A DNA stretch of 64,000 nt from an uncultured Lachnospiraceae bacterium (GTDB lineage: Bacteria > Bacillota > Clostridia > Lachnospirales > Lachnospiraceae), in contig CANTEG010000010.1 in the NCBI GenBank assembly GCA_947652735.1, positions 45,026-109,025 on the forward strand, written 5' to 3'. The notes under the pieces were generated by a model. It saw only the letters and a list, made by a program, of their open reading frames with translations, had not been told where the DNA came from and did no database searches. This document shows, piece by piece, positions 43,922 to 53,800 of this stretch. The position numbers were made by a program, and so were the translations under genes. The number at the start of each line of letters is the position of its first letter. Positions within the stretch are counted from its first letter, which is position 1.

Positions 43922-45157
43922 ATGGGAAAGCCATGCAAGAAATTGTTGCAGGTTTTAGCCCTATCTGGAGCGTTTGCGTGTGCATCAGGTGCTGTTGCGG
44001 CTTATGCCAAAAACGAAGTGCTGTACACGGATGAAAATGTTAGTTTGTCTGCTGCGGTAGACCGATATATAGCATCAGGGGCGGACGTATTTGAATGTGA
44101 AGTTAACACAGAGATAGGTACAACAGTTCGATATTTAAATGATACAATAGAGGTAAGCGTTGAGGCTCGCGCTGCTGAGACGGATGAGGAAGACAGATAT
44201 ATTTACTTCACTGGTAAAGCAGTTGTTGTGGCTTCGGACTATGTCAATATGCGTCAATATGCAGATGTGGAAAGCCAGCTTATTGCTACCATATTGCCAC
44301 AGGCAATTGTTACCGTAGACGAAAAGGGCGATGAGTGGTCACTTGTCACCTCAGGAGAATGCAGAGGATATATCAAGAATGATTTCCTCAAGTTTGGCTC
44401 CGACGCAGCAGATTATGCGGCTGCAAATATGACAAAGAAGGCGTATGTTACTGCGTCTGCATTAAGTCTTAGGGCTGAAAAGGATGAGAATAGTGAATGT
44501 CTTGCAACATTGCCAAACGGATTCGGATACGAAATTATCGAGCATGGTGATCAGTGGACATACATTAAAGCAGATAGTGCTTTAAATGGCTACGTAAAAA
44601 ATGATTACATAGAAATCGCATATAATATGATAACAGCCAGTCCTGTTGTGGCTCCGGATGAGTTGGATGTAGAGGAACGGACAACTGAAACGACGGAAGC
44701 AGCTTCAACGACAGCAGCCCCGATGACAACGGAGGCTCCAACCACAGCAGCCCCTGCGACTACAGAAGCTCCAAGCAGTACACCAAGTGTGTCAGGTTCG
44801 GGAACAGGCTCTGAAATTGCAAACTTTGCCGTGCAGTATGTTGGCAATCCTTACGTTTATGGTGGGACAAGCCTGACCAACGGAGCTGACTGCTCAGGCT
44901 TTGTGATGACAGTGTACAGCAATTTTGGATATAGCTTGTCAAGAACAGCATATTATCAGTCGTTTGAGGGAACGGCGGTCAGCCAGGCAGATATACAGCC
45001 GGGAGACTTGGTATTTTATGATTATGGCACGGGAGAAATCCAGCACGTTGCCATATATATAGGAAACGGACAGATAGTGCATGCACAAAATTCCAGCACG
45101 GGAATTGTTATTTCAAGTCTGAATACTCCTTACACAATCAGGAGAATTGTTAATTGA
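43922..45157 (+). CDS. Secreted cell-wall hydrolase with two SH3 domains and NlpC/P60 peptidase
   Basis: 411 residues. A signal sequence (LLQVLALSGAFACASGAVAAYA) is followed by a leader region, then SH3b domains at about residues 100-160 (NMRQYADVESQLIATI) and 170-235 (SLRAEKDENSECLATL). A Thr/Ala/Glu/Pro-rich linker (TTAAPMTTEAPTTAAP) precedes the peptidase. The catalytic cysteine is in NGADCSGFV and the histidine in IQHVAIYIGNGQIVHAQN. It should cleave D-Glu-linked bonds in peptidoglycan stem peptides. AATGGAGG lies 6 bases upstream. Confidence 0.93.
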   Translation: MGKPCKKLLQVLALSGAFACASGAVAAYAKNEVLYTDENVSLSAAVDRYIASGADVFECEVNTEIGTTVRYLNDTIEVSVEARAAETDEEDRYIYFTGKAVVVASDYVNMRQYADVESQLIATILPQAIVTVDEKGDEWSLVTSGECRGYIKNDFLKFGSDAADYAAANMTKKAYVTASALSLRAEKDENSECLATLPNGFGYEIIEHGDQWTYIKADSALNGYVKNDYIEIAYNMITASPVVAPDELDVEERTTETTEAASTTAAPMTTEAPTTAAPATTEAPSSTPSVSGSGTGSEIANFAVQYVGNPYVYGGTSLTNGADCSGFVMTVYSNFGYSLSRTAYYQSFEGTAVSQADIQPGDLVFYDYGTGEIQHVAIYIGNGQIVHAQNSSTGIVISSLNTPYTIRRIVN

Positions 45158-45186
45158 TTTCACACTCAACTTTTATAATAAGGTGG

Positions 45187-45240
45187 AATATGCCATTCGA
45201 AAATTCGGATTGAAACCGAATTTCGGGTGGCATATTTTTT
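45187..45240 (+). terminator. Intrinsic terminator after the NlpC/P60 gene
   Basis: AATATGCCA pairs with TGGCATATT, enclosing an inner AATTCGG/CCGAATT stem, followed by a long T run. Confidence 0.87.
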
Positions 45241-45326
45241 TGGTTATTTAGAAAAATTCGGTATAATATAGGCTTTTTAGAAAATTTAGTAATGAAATAA
45301 AAAATATGGAAGAAATTTTAGATAAA

Positions 45327-45356
45327 TTGACATTATATAGCATAATATGGTATATT
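45327..45356 (+). promoter_or_regulatory. Predicted promoter of the secreted-protein/ABC operon
   Basis: TTGACA at 45327-45332 and TATATT at 45351-45356 with an 18-base spacer, about 47 bases before the first gene. Confidence 0.68.
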
Positions 45357-45402
45357 TTAAGGGTATCATAATAAAAATTTTAATATTTGGAGGGGAGTTA
45401 TT

Positions 45403-45801
45403 ATGAAGAAAAAAGTAAGAAATTTCTTTGCAATTCTAATGTTTGCAGTTTTGTGTTTTTCTATTAATGCATTTGCTAAGACATCTGGCTATGTAACCCG
45501 AAATTTTGGAGAATTAAGTATATCCTGTCGCATAACCTGTACCACCAGCAGCGGCACTGCTAATACGAAAGGGGCACCATATGGATACAAAAATGTTGCC
45601 AATATCATTATAAAGGACAAAAATGGTGTTGCACTCGGTAGCAATTCCGCTACTACACCATATACTCTTGTGGCAACAGCATCAAGAAGTGTCTCAAACA
45701 AAAATGTCAAAAGTGCACTCAGTGGTCATTTTGTTCTGGATTCGAACGGCAATCCGGCTCAGCCGCTTAATTTGCAGATTAATTTGGCGGAGACACCTTA
45801 G
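45403..45801 (+). CDS. Small secreted protein leading an ABC transporter operon
   Basis: 132 residues. A clear signal peptide (KKKVRNFFAILMFAVLCF, cut near INAFA) leaves about 106 exported residues rich in Thr, Ser, Asn and Ala, with SCRITCTTSSG near the start holding the only two cysteines. No family recognised. The composition suggests beta-strands. GGAGGGGAG lies upstream of the ATG. It begins an operon with an anchored protein, two permeases and an ATPase, so it may be the exported cargo or a bacteriocin-like product; this is inference. Confidence 0.75.
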   Translation: MKKKVRNFFAILMFAVLCFSINAFAKTSGYVTRNFGELSISCRITCTTSSGTANTKGAPYGYKNVANIIIKDKNGVALGSNSATTPYTLVATASRSVSNKNVKSALSGHFVLDSNGNPAQPLNLQINLAETP

Positions 45802-45803
45802 TT

Positions 45804-46253
45804 ATGAAGAAAAAAATAATTATTAGCATGCTGGCATTGCTTGTGATTGCAGTCGGAGTGCCTGTTATCAAATACTATATTAATAAGTCGGAACTGAATG
45901 TTGAGTCAGATATTGACAGAAGATGGTTTTCCGAGGTGAGATATTACCCTGAAAGTGGTCTTAATTTTGATGCGGTTGGCGGTGAAGTTTGGATTGAAGC
46001 ACCATGTAAGCATACATTTACAATGGATACGGAAGTGACTGACGGAGGTGTGACGTTTAATGTATATTACTATGATAAGCCGAATGAAAAAGTGGGCGAT
46101 TTAATAAGAAGTGAGCACATTACAGAAACAGGAGTATATACATATAATCTTGATGACCTTTTGGATGGCTGCTATTGGTTGGAAGTAAAAAGAGATAATA
46201 AGGATGCAAGGGTTAATGTTAAATATGAATTTGCTCAAAAAAGCACTGATTAA
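45804..46253 (+). CDS. Membrane-anchored small extracytoplasmic protein
   Basis: 149 residues. N-terminal helix KKIIISMLALLVIAVGVPVI acts as anchor or uncleaved signal. The external part contains FDAVGGEVWIEAPC and LLDGCYWLEVKRDNKDARV, which read as a small beta-sandwich. No family recognised. Starts 2 bases after the secreted-protein gene and overlaps the permease gene by about 38 bases, so translation is tightly linked. Confidence 0.72.
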   Translation: MKKKIIISMLALLVIAVGVPVIKYYINKSELNVESDIDRRWFSEVRYYPESGLNFDAVGGEVWIEAPCKHTFTMDTEVTDGGVTFNVYYYDKPNEKVGDLIRSEHITETGVYTYNLDDLLDGCYWLEVKRDNKDARVNVKYEFAQKSTD

Positions 46254-47331
46254 ATTATTCAGATATGGTTTTGTTGGTATAAGTGTTTTCTTTGGTCTTT
46301 CATTGTCATTTTTTATGTTTTGCTACTATGACACGGCAAAAAAAATAGATAAACATGAGTCTGATGATATAAAAACGTATCAGTATAACAATACAGAAGC
46401 TTACATTGTATATGGAAAAGAATTTCAATTGGAAGATATACAGTATGAGGAGTTTGTTGGTTGCAATGCTGTAGTCATGGACACCATGTTTTACGAGGGA
46501 GATAATGAGCTCCCTAGAACAGCAGACGTGGTAATGCACGGCAATGAATTGATTTATCCTATCGTGGCGGGCAGATACCCGACACAGGAGGACCTTGCGT
46601 CAGGTGAATCATGTATTGTTTTGGGCAAGTCATTAAAAAGAGATACATATCGCAGAAATGGGTGCGACTACATAAAAATAAATGGTGATGAATATTATGT
46701 TACGGGATATGTAGCCGCTGAAAATTCTGCTATTTTTAACAATAAGGTTATCTTGTATTATGAATGTATTGGTTCGGGTGCATTAAGGGACTTGGAGTAC
46801 TATAAAAATAATGCGGGTATTTTTCTTGTGTTTTCTGCTGATACAGATATGTCTGTGTATACAGATTTATTTGCCCAATATAAAAAGGAGTATTCTGAAA
46901 ATTTGTTTGCAACGAAGTTTCAGAGCTTTTATTCCAGTGCTGCAGTCCGTCCTGAAAGCAGAAAAATTGCCATACTCATATATGCCTTTTCTTCCGTGTT
47001 GGTTATATTGTCAATTATTTACTGGTATATCAGTAACAAAAAGGAAATTGTAATAAGACGTGCCTATGGGTATTCCAGGGGCAGTGTTATTTTGTTGGTA
47101 TTAAAACGAGTTTTGGGGCTGTTGCTTTTGGCAATCGTGGCTTCTGAATTATTTATGTTTTTTTTGAACCAAATGGAAGGCTCTTTTTCAATGTTTAGCA
47201 TGGGGGACTTTTTGTGGCAAATCAGTGTGATATTGAAATATATTGTGGTGACAATTCCGCTGGTGCTGATAGTTCCTGTTATACGAATATGTATGGATGA
47301 ACCCGACACATTAATAAAAGAGTGCAATTAA
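46216..47331 (+). CDS. FtsX/MacB-type ABC permease subunit 1
   Basis: About 371 residues. A first helix (FVGISVFFGLSLSFFMF), a large external domain of about 220 residues, then three helices near the C-terminus (KIAILIYAFSSVLVILSIIYWYI and following). The cytoplasmic motif RRAYGYSRGSVILLVLKR matches the FtsX-type permease loop that contacts the ATPase. Start uncertain among ATGs at 46204, 46216 and 46225. It overlaps the anchored-protein gene. Confidence 0.8.
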   Translation: MLNMNLLKKALIKLFRYGFVGISVFFGLSLSFFMFCYYDTAKKIDKHESDDIKTYQYNNTEAYIVYGKEFQLEDIQYEEFVGCNAVVMDTMFYEGDNELPRTADVVMHGNELIYPIVAGRYPTQEDLASGESCIVLGKSLKRDTYRRNGCDYIKINGDEYYVTGYVAAENSAIFNNKVILYYECIGSGALRDLEYYKNNAGIFLVFSADTDMSVYTDLFAQYKKEYSENLFATKFQSFYSSAAVRPESRKIAILIYAFSSVLVILSIIYWYISNKKEIVIRRAYGYSRGSVILLVLKRVLGLLLLAIVASELFMFFLNQMEGSFSMFSMGDFLWQISVILKYIVVTIPLVLIVPVIRICMDEPDTLIKECN

Positions 47332-47374
47332 TGTATGTTTAACGGACCGATGTTCGATGCTGAGGAGATAGATA

Positions 47375-48508
47375 ATGAAATATTGTATGTGGTATGCGCT
47401 GGCACAGCTGATGAAAAATAAAATTACTGCAATAATCACAACGGCAATGACAGCCTTGGGATTTATACTTGTGGGTTATGCAGGGGTTACATATGCACGT
47501 TTTCACAATGCTGAGCTTGTCGCAAAGAAAACGACAAATTATGATATTAAAAATATTTATAACATTAATTTTTTTAAATATGTATATGCATATGAGGAAG
47601 AAAAAGAACAACTGAGAGAATTGTATTATTACATAAAAGAACTGCCGGACGTTTCTTTTTGTGGGTTTTATTTTTATTTCGAAAATGAACTTTTTATTAC
47701 TCCTGAGTTGGGAACACTGTGTGGTCTTACACTTGTTGCTGACGAAACTGTAAACAGTGCATGGGTAGGAGCGAATATGGCAGAAGATTTCCCTGTAGGG
47801 GAGGATTTACAGAACATGTACAGCTATACGGTACAAGGGGTACTGCCGAAAGGGGCAGCTTTTTGGGGAAGCGGCTTTATTGATTCCAGTGGTTCTTTAG
47901 TTAATCTTGATAATTGTATCGTGATGGATGCTGATAAGCTTATCGAGGAAGATAATGAGTATATAACCAATGGAATTATAAATGATTTTTATTTTCATGT
48001 TGCAGATTTGGATAATATAGAACAGGTTAAGCAGGACATTAAGAATAAGGCTGATGAACTGGGGCTTGATGTATATGGCATAAATAGCCTGGATGTATTG
48101 TTTGAGAGGCAGGCGAGGGACGCAATGGATATGGCTGGAGAACATTATTACATGCCGTTTGTGGTGTTTATTTGTTCCTGTCTTGGGATGGTTCTTGCCA
48201 CTCTGATTTCTTACAAGGTGAACAGACATGATACCAATATTATGTTGATGAACGGATTTACAAGGAGAGATATTTCTTGGATTTTTTTATTTGAAAATGG
48301 GTACAAATCAGCTGCCGCATTTGTGATTATGCTTGCATATTGGTTGAGCGACAAACGTGCGATTGAATATAGCGGTAATATAAATATGCTTCCACTGCTG
48401 TTTGGTGTCGGGGCGCTTGGAATTGTGCTGATATGGGTAAGCAGCCTGCCTGTCATTGTTAAATTAAAATCAAATCTGCCTGTCAGCCTAGTAGGAGAAG
48501 AAGAATGA
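47375..48508 (+). CDS. FtsX/MacB-type ABC permease subunit 2
   Basis: 377 residues. Same topology as the upstream permease: a first helix (ITAIITTAMTALGFILVGYAG), an external domain of about 220 residues (TVNSAWVGANMAEDFPVGED), and three C-terminal helices. The loop LMNGFTRRDISWIFLFENGY matches the RRxxG-type coupling segment. The two permeases are divergent in sequence, suggesting a heterodimer. Its stop overlaps the ATPase start by 4 bases. Confidence 0.82.
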   Translation: MKYCMWYALAQLMKNKITAIITTAMTALGFILVGYAGVTYARFHNAELVAKKTTNYDIKNIYNINFFKYVYAYEEEKEQLRELYYYIKELPDVSFCGFYFYFENELFITPELGTLCGLTLVADETVNSAWVGANMAEDFPVGEDLQNMYSYTVQGVLPKGAAFWGSGFIDSSGSLVNLDNCIVMDADKLIEEDNEYITNGIINDFYFHVADLDNIEQVKQDIKNKADELGLDVYGINSLDVLFERQARDAMDMAGEHYYMPFVVFICSCLGMVLATLISYKVNRHDTNIMLMNGFTRRDISWIFLFENGYKSAAAFVIMLAYWLSDKRAIEYSGNINMLPLLFGVGALGIVLIWVSSLPVIVKLKSNLPVSLVGEEE

Positions 48509-49170
48509 TTGAATTACAAAATATTAGTAAAATATATAAGAGTATCAATGGGAAAACGGATGCTTTGACTGATGTCTCGCTTACAATCAGTGAGGGGGAA
48601 TTTGTGTGCATCATGGGAAAATCCGGTTCCGGAAAAACCACATTACTAAACATAATAGGGTGTATGGATAAGGCAAGCAGTGGAGAATATTGCCTTGATG
48701 CTGTGAATGTAAGCAAGCTTAGTGCAAACAAATTTGACAGGCTCCGCAGGGAAAAGATAAGCTTTATATTTCAAAAATATGAGTTGATGAGTAAGTATAC
48801 AGTATATGAAAATATAGAGCTTCCGATGAATGCAAAAAGGATTTCAAGAAAAGAGAAAAAACAAAAAATTACAGATATAATGAAAAGGCTAGGGATATAT
48901 GAGCTTCGTGATAAATTTCCCAAGCAGCTTTCAGGCGGGGAGCAGCAAAGAGTGGCTATTGCCAGAGCGTATGTATCTGATAATAAGTATATTTTAGCAG
49001 ATGAGCCAACGGGCGCTTTAGATAATAAAAATACGCAGGAAATAATGAATATTTTTGAAGAGTTAAAGGATGATGGGAAAACAATAGTTTTAGTTACACA
49101 TGACGAAGAAATTGCAATGAGGGGGAATCGTATTATTCGTCTTTTGGATGGAAAAATTATGGAGGCATAA
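48505..49170 (+). CDS. ABC transporter ATP-binding protein (MacB/LolD-like)
   Basis: 221 residues. Walker A is GKSGSGKTTLLN, the Q-loop is FQKYELM, the ABC signature is LSGGEQQRVAIARA, Walker B is YILADEPTGALD and the switch histidine is VLVTHDEE. It powers the two FtsX-like permeases. Such tripartite transporters act in peptide export, lipoprotein handling or antimicrobial resistance. The overlap ATGA with the permease stop indicates coupling. Confidence 0.93.
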   Translation: MIELQNISKIYKSINGKTDALTDVSLTISEGEFVCIMGKSGSGKTTLLNIIGCMDKASSGEYCLDAVNVSKLSANKFDRLRREKISFIFQKYELMSKYTVYENIELPMNAKRISRKEKKQKITDIMKRLGIYELRDKFPKQLSGGEQQRVAIARAYVSDNKYILADEPTGALDNKNTQEIMNIFEELKDDGKTIVLVTHDEEIAMRGNRIIRLLDGKIMEA

Positions 49171-49232
49171 ATAAGCCGTCAATTTTGTCTGACTTTTTGG
49201 GGACAGAACATTTACACGGCTTGAAAAACTTG

Positions 49233-49261
49233 TTGGAAAAATGATTACAGTATGATATAAT
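49233..49261 (+). promoter_or_regulatory. Predicted promoter of hpf
   Basis: TTGGAA at 49233-49238 and consensus TATAAT at 49256-49261, 17-base spacer. Upstream, AAGCCGT is inverted as ACGGCTT, which may end the ABC operon. Confidence 0.7.
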
Positions 49262-49318
49262 TGTACCAATGTATTACCCATTGTGATACATGAGTTTGAC
49301 CAAAAAGGAGTGGGGCAC

Positions 49319-49846
49319 ATGAATTATATTATAAGTGGCAAAAATATTGAGGTTACAGAGGGTTTAAAATCAGCTATTTATGACAAAATCGGGAGGTTAG
49401 AGAAGTTCTTCGTTGATGATACGGATGTTCAGATAACATTTTCAGTAGAGAAGGAAAGACAGAAAATTGAGGTCACAATCCCTATGAAGGGTCATATAAT
49501 CAGAGCAGAGCAGTCAAGCGATGATATGTATGTTTCCATAGATATGGTTGTTGAGGTTATTGAGCGTCAGGTGACAAAATACAAAAAGAAAATTGTTGAT
49601 AAGGAACAGAACGCAGCATACATTCAAAATGATTTCTTCAATCTAGACGATGTTGATGACGAGGAAATCAAGATTATAAGAAGCAAGAGATTTGCAGTTA
49701 AACCTATGTATCCAGAGGATGCATGCATTCAGATGGAACTGCTTGGACATAACTTCTATGTATTCCGCAATGCGGAGACTGAGGAAGTGAACGTAGTGTA
49801 CAAGCGTAAGGGTAACACATACGGATTGATTGAACCGGAGTTTTAG
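49319..49846 (+). CDS. hpf: Ribosome hibernation-promoting factor, long form
   Basis: 175 residues. Dimerises ribosomes into inactive 100S particles when growth stops. The N-terminal S30AE domain includes YIISGKNIEVTEGLKSAIYDK, and the C-terminal dimerisation domain includes RFAVKPMYPEDACIQMELLG and VVYKRKGNTYGLIEP. The two-domain length is the long HPF of Firmicutes. Start set at ATG 49319 with AAGGAG upstream. secA next door is the usual neighbour order. Confidence 0.96.
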   Translation: MNYIISGKNIEVTEGLKSAIYDKIGRLEKFFVDDTDVQITFSVEKERQKIEVTIPMKGHIIRAEQSSDDMYVSIDMVVEVIERQVTKYKKKIVDKEQNAAYIQNDFFNLDDVDDEEIKIIRSKRFAVKPMYPEDACIQMELLGHNFYVFRNAETEEVNVVYKRKGNTYGLIEPEF

Positions 49847-49860
49847 GGGGTAAACATAAG

Positions 49861-49902
49861 AAAGGACTGCCGCATTTGGTATTGATGCGGCAGTCCTTTT
49901 TT
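49861..49902 (+). terminator. Intrinsic terminator after hpf
   Basis: AAAGGACTGCCGCAT and ATGCGGCAGTCCTTT form a perfect 15-bp stem followed by a T run. Confidence 0.92.
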
Positions 49903-49927
49903 ATGGCATTTACTTAAAAGAAAAATC

Positions 49928-49956
49928 TTGCCTAACATTCCCTTTAATGTTATATT
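49928..49956 (+). promoter_or_regulatory. Predicted promoter of secA
   Basis: TTGCCT at 49928-49933 and TATATT at 49951-49956 with a 17-base spacer, about 85 bases before secA. Confidence 0.6.
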
Positions 49957-50040
49957 AGAGGTTATGATGAAATTGTTATAGTAAAGTTTTAATGTACAGC
50001 AAAGAAAATATTTTTATATAACTTTGCACTGGAGGTAATG

Positions 50041-52614
50041 ATGGGTCTATTTGAAAAGGTATTTGGCACTCATAGCGAGAAAGAATTAAAGAGAATTAAT
50101 CCTATAGTTGATAAGATTGAAGCACTTGATGAGACTATGCAGGCAATGACAGACGAACAACTTAAGGCTAAAACGGAGGAATTTAAAAAGAGGCTTGAGG
50201 AAGGCGAAACTTTGGATGATTTGCTTGTGGAGGCATTTGCAGTTGTCAGGGAAGCGGCTGTCAGGGTGCTTGGCATGAAGCATTACAGAGTTCAGCTTAT
50301 AGGTGGAATATTGTTGCATCAGGGACGTATACCTGAGATGAGAACAGGAGAAGGAAAAACATTGGTTTCCACATTACCTGCGTACTTAAATGCTCTTGAG
50401 GGTAAGGGTGTTCATATTGTTACGGTAAACGATTACCTCGCAAAGCGTGATGCTGAGTGGATGGGTAAGGTACATGAGTTTTTGGGACTTACCGTAGGAG
50501 TTATACTGAACAGTGACAAGAACGAGGAGAGAAGGGCAGCATACAATTGCGATATAACATATGTTACAAATAATGAACTTGGATTTGATTATTTGAGAGA
50601 TAACATGGTTATTTATAAAGAACAGCTTGTTCAGAGAGATTTGAATTATGCTATCGTGGATGAGGTAGACTCTGTATTGATTGATGAGGCGAGAACACCG
50701 CTTATTATATCAGGACAAAGCGGTAAATCTACAGACCTCTATAAGATGTGTGATTACCTTGCAAGACGTATGCAGCGTGGTACTGCTTCAACGGAAATAA
50801 GCAAGATGGATGCCATTATGGGAACTGAGATTGAGGAAGATGGAGATTACCTTGTAAATGAGAAGGACAAGCAGGTTGTGCTTACTGCACAGGGTGTCAA
50901 GGAAGTAGAGCAATTCTTCCATATTGAAAACTTCTCAGATGCTGAAAACATTGATATACAGCACAATATGATTATGGCACTTCGTGCCCACGCACTTATG
51001 TTTAAGGATAAGGACTATGTTGTCAAGGATGATGAGGTTCTTATTGTAGATGAATTTACGGGACGTATTATGCCTGGAAGACGTTTTTCTGACGGACTTC
51101 ATCAGGCGATTGAAGCAAAGGAAAATGTTAAGGTTAAGAGGGAGAGCCGTACTCTTGCTACAATAACATTCCAGAACTTCTTTAATAAGTACAAGAAGAA
51201 AGCAGGTATGACAGGTACTGCTCTTACAGAGGAACAGGAGTTTCGGGAAATTTATGGTATGGACGTTGTTGAGGTACCTACAAATCTGCCAATACAGAGA
51301 ATAGACCATAACGATTCCGTATTTAAGACAAAGAAAGAAAAGCTGAATGCAATCGTTAAAGCTGTGGAAGAATCCCATGCAAAGGGACAGCCTGTTCTTG
51401 TTGGTACAATCAATATTGATTCGTCGGAGGAACTTTCAAAGCTTCTTTCAAAGAGAGGAATTCAGCATAAGGTATTGAATGCAAAATTCCATGAGATGGA
51501 GGCTGAAATTGTAGCTGATGCAGGACAAAAGGGCGCTGTAACGATAGCAACCAACATGGCAGGACGTGGTACCGATATCAAGCTTGGAGAGGGAGTTACT
51601 GAACTGGGTGGACTTAAGATAATCGGTACGGAAAGACATGAGTCACGAAGAATTGATAATCAGCTCAGAGGCCGTTCGGGACGTCAGGGAGACCCGGGAG
51701 AATCTAAGTTCTACCTTTCTCTTGATGATGAGCTTATGAAGCTGTTCGGTTCCGAAAAGGTTAAGTCTGTCTATGATGCACTTAACATACCGGAGGGCGA
51801 GGAAATACAGCATGGCACAATAACAAAATTTGTCGAGAAAGCACAGAAGAAGATAGAGTCAAATAACTTTGCCATCAGAAAAAATCTTCTGGAGTTTGAT
51901 CAGGTAAATAATGACCAGAGAGAGGTTATATACGCTGAGAGAAAGAGAGTTCTCAATGGCGAAAGCATGAGGGATGTTATATTTAAGATGATTCAGGATA
52001 CCGTTGAGAGCTATGTTGACAAAACATGCTCTGCCGACCTTTCCCCTGATGAATGGGAGATTGATGAGCTTTCAAGACTCCTGATTCCGATTGTGCCTCT
52101 TAAGCCTATAAAGCTTACTGATAAGGAGAAGAAATCAGGTAATCTCAAGGAATTTAAGCAACGACTGAAGGAGGAGGCTGCAAAGATATACGAATCCAAG
52201 GAGGCGGAATTCCCTGAGCCAGAGCATATAAGAGAAGTTGAGCGTGTCATACTTCTCAAGGTTATTGACAAAAAGTGGATGGCACATATAGATGATATGA
52301 CCCAGCTCAGACAGGGTATCGGGCTTCAGTCATATGGTAGCAAGGATCCTGTAGTTGAATATAAGTTTGCCGGTTTTGACATGTTTAATGAAATGACAGC
52401 ATCCATACGTGAGGAAACCGTACAAATGATACTTCACGTAAGGATAGAGCAAAAGGTTGAACGTGAAGAAGTTGCAAAGGTAACAGGTACTAACAGGGAT
52501 GACACTGCAAAGAAGGGTCCAAAGAGGCGTGAGTCTGCAAAAATAGGAAGAAACGACCCATGTCCATGTGGAAGCGGCAAAAAATATAAGATGTGTTGTG
52601 GCCGTAACCTGTAA
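50041..52614 (+). CDS. secA: Preprotein translocase ATPase SecA
   Basis: 857 residues. Drives secreted proteins through SecYEG. Walker A is [15 protein letters not shown], Walker B is [14 protein letters not shown], and helicase motifs [13 protein letters not shown] and [15 protein letters not shown] follow. The C-terminus has the zinc-binding [13 protein letters not shown]. Two ATGs in tandem occur; the second (50041) has better spacing from GGAGG at 50031-50035. Confidence 0.98.
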   Translation: MGLFEKVFGTHSEKELKRINPIVDKIEALDETMQAMTDEQLKAKTEEFKKRLEEGETLDDLLVEAFAVVREAAVRVLGMKHYRVQLIGGILLHQGRIPEMRTGEGKTLVSTLPAYLNALEGKGVHIVTVNDYLAKRDAEWMGKVHEFLGLTVGVILNSDKNEERRAAYNCDITYVTNNELGFDYLRDNMVIYKEQLVQRDLNYAIVDEVDSVLIDEARTPLIISGQSGKSTDLYKMCDYLARRMQRGTASTEISKMDAIMGTEIEEDGDYLVNEKDKQVVLTAQGVKEVEQFFHIENFSDAENIDIQHNMIMALRAHALMFKDKDYVVKDDEVLIVDEFTGRIMPGRRFSDGLHQAIEAKENVKVKRESRTLATITFQNFFNKYKKKAGMTGTALTEEQEFREIYGMDVVEVPTNLPIQRIDHNDSVFKTKKEKLNAIVKAVEESHAKGQPVLVGTINIDSSEELSKLLSKRGIQHKVLNAKFHEMEAEIVADAGQKGAVTIATNMAGRGTDIKLGEGVTELGGLKIIGTERHESRRIDNQLRGRSGRQGDPGESKFYLSLDDELMKLFGSEKVKSVYDALNIPEGEEIQHGTITKFVEKAQKKIESNNFAIRKNLLEFDQVNNDQREVIYAERKRVLNGESMRDVIFKMIQDTVESYVDKTCSADLSPDEWEIDELSRLLIPIVPLKPIKLTDKEKKSGNLKEFKQRLKEEAAKIYESKEAEFPEPEHIREVERVILLKVIDKKWMAHIDDMTQLRQGIGLQSYGSKDPVVEYKFAGFDMFNEMTASIREETVQMILHVRIEQKVEREEVAKVTGTNRDDTAKKGPKRRESAKIGRNDPCPCGSGKKYKMCCGRNL

Positions 52615-52654
52615 AATTCCTGTATCATAGAATAATATGAAAGTGGTGAAATAA

Positions 52655-53768
52655 GTGATAGAGCTTGATGGTTTTAAATATACAATGAGTGAATACAAGT
52701 CTCCGCTTGATGAAGTGAGGGATTCACTTTGACATTGCAGGTAAAACACTGCGGATAAAGGAGCTTGAGGCAAAACTTGAGGCACCGGGCTTTTGGGACA
52801 ATGTGACGGAAAGTCAAATTGTTATGAAAGAGCTTAAAAACCTCAAAGATACGTTGGAAGCTTTTGAAAATATAGCAGGTCAATATGAGGATATAGAAAC
52901 CTTAATTGAGATGGCGGAGGAAGAAAACGAGGATGGTCTCATTCCTGAAATAGATGCTTCCATACAAGCATTTATAGAAGAATTTGAAAACTTTAGGATA
53001 GATACACTTCTCTCGGATGAATTTGATGCAAATAATGCAGTTTTAACCATTCATGCAGGAGCAGGAGGAACTGAGTCTTGTGACTGGGCAGAAATGCTTT
53101 ACCGAATGTATAACAGATGGGCAGATAAGCGAGGCTTTAGCGTTGAGGTGCTGGATTATCTTGACGGTGATGAAGCGGGAATTAAAACGGTAACATTTCA
53201 GGTAAACGGCATTAACGCCTACGGATATTTAAAGTCGGAAAAGGGTGTCCACAGGCTTGTAAGGATATCACCGTTCAACGCGGCAGGAAAGCGTCAGACG
53301 TCATTTGCATCCTTGGATGTAATGCCTGAATTGGACGAAGACATAAGTGTGGAAATAAATGAGGATGACCTTAAAATTGATACATACCGCTCCAGTGGAG
53401 CTGGTGGACAGCATGTAAACAAGACATCATCGGCGGTAAGAATAACACACATACCAACCGGAGTTGTGGTACAGTGTCAAAATGAGAGGTCTCAGCACAG
53501 TAATAAGGATAAAGCGATGAAAATGCTTATGTCTAAACTTTATCTGATAAAAAAACAGGAAAACCTTGAAAAAATATCGGATATACGCGGAGAAATTACT
53601 GAAAACGGTTGGGGAAGCCAGATACGTTCCTATGTATTACAACCATATACGATGGTGAAGGATCATAGAACCGGATTTGAGACCGGAAATGCACAAACGG
53701 TTTTGGATGGCGGAATAGACGGGTTCATTAATGCATATTTAAAATGGATAAATGTTGCAGGAGAATAA
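52655..53768 (+). CDS. prfB: Peptide chain release factor 2, expressed by programmed +1 frameshift
   Basis: About 370 residues, in two frames: 25 codons from GTG 52655 to CTT 52727-52729, then a +1 shift past the in-frame TGA (52730-52732) and on to 53768. RF2 recognises UAA and UGA stops. The anticodon-like tripeptide SPF is in RISPFNAAGKRQTSF, and GGQ is in SSGAGGQHVNKTSSAVR. Translating only from 52803 would lose the first domain. The frameshift is autoregulatory: low RF2 favours the shift. Lies 40 bases after secA, a common pairing. Confidence 0.96.
52715..52733 (+). promoter_or_regulatory. prfB programmed frameshift site
   Basis: GTGAGGGATTCACTTTGAC holds the SD-like GAGGGA, then the slippery CTT followed by TGA and C, the same CUU-UGA-C context as in other bacterial prfB genes. 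Confidence 0.93.
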
Positions 53769-53800
53769 GTAATTACTGCGCATAGTGGAGGAAATAGCAA

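Noticed and set aside
45403-45801. Lactococcin 972-type bacteriocin
   Set aside because: The size and ABC context fit loosely, but the Trp/Tyr/His-rich family pattern is missing. Kept only as an unclassified secreted protein.
49173-49226. Signal recognition particle RNA or other small RNA between the ABC operon and hpf
   Set aside because: Only a 7-bp dyad and no conserved SRP loop; better explained as end of the ABC transcript.
52803-53768. prfB starting at 52803
   Set aside because: The upstream part is in another frame joined by the programmed frameshift, so the short form is incomplete.
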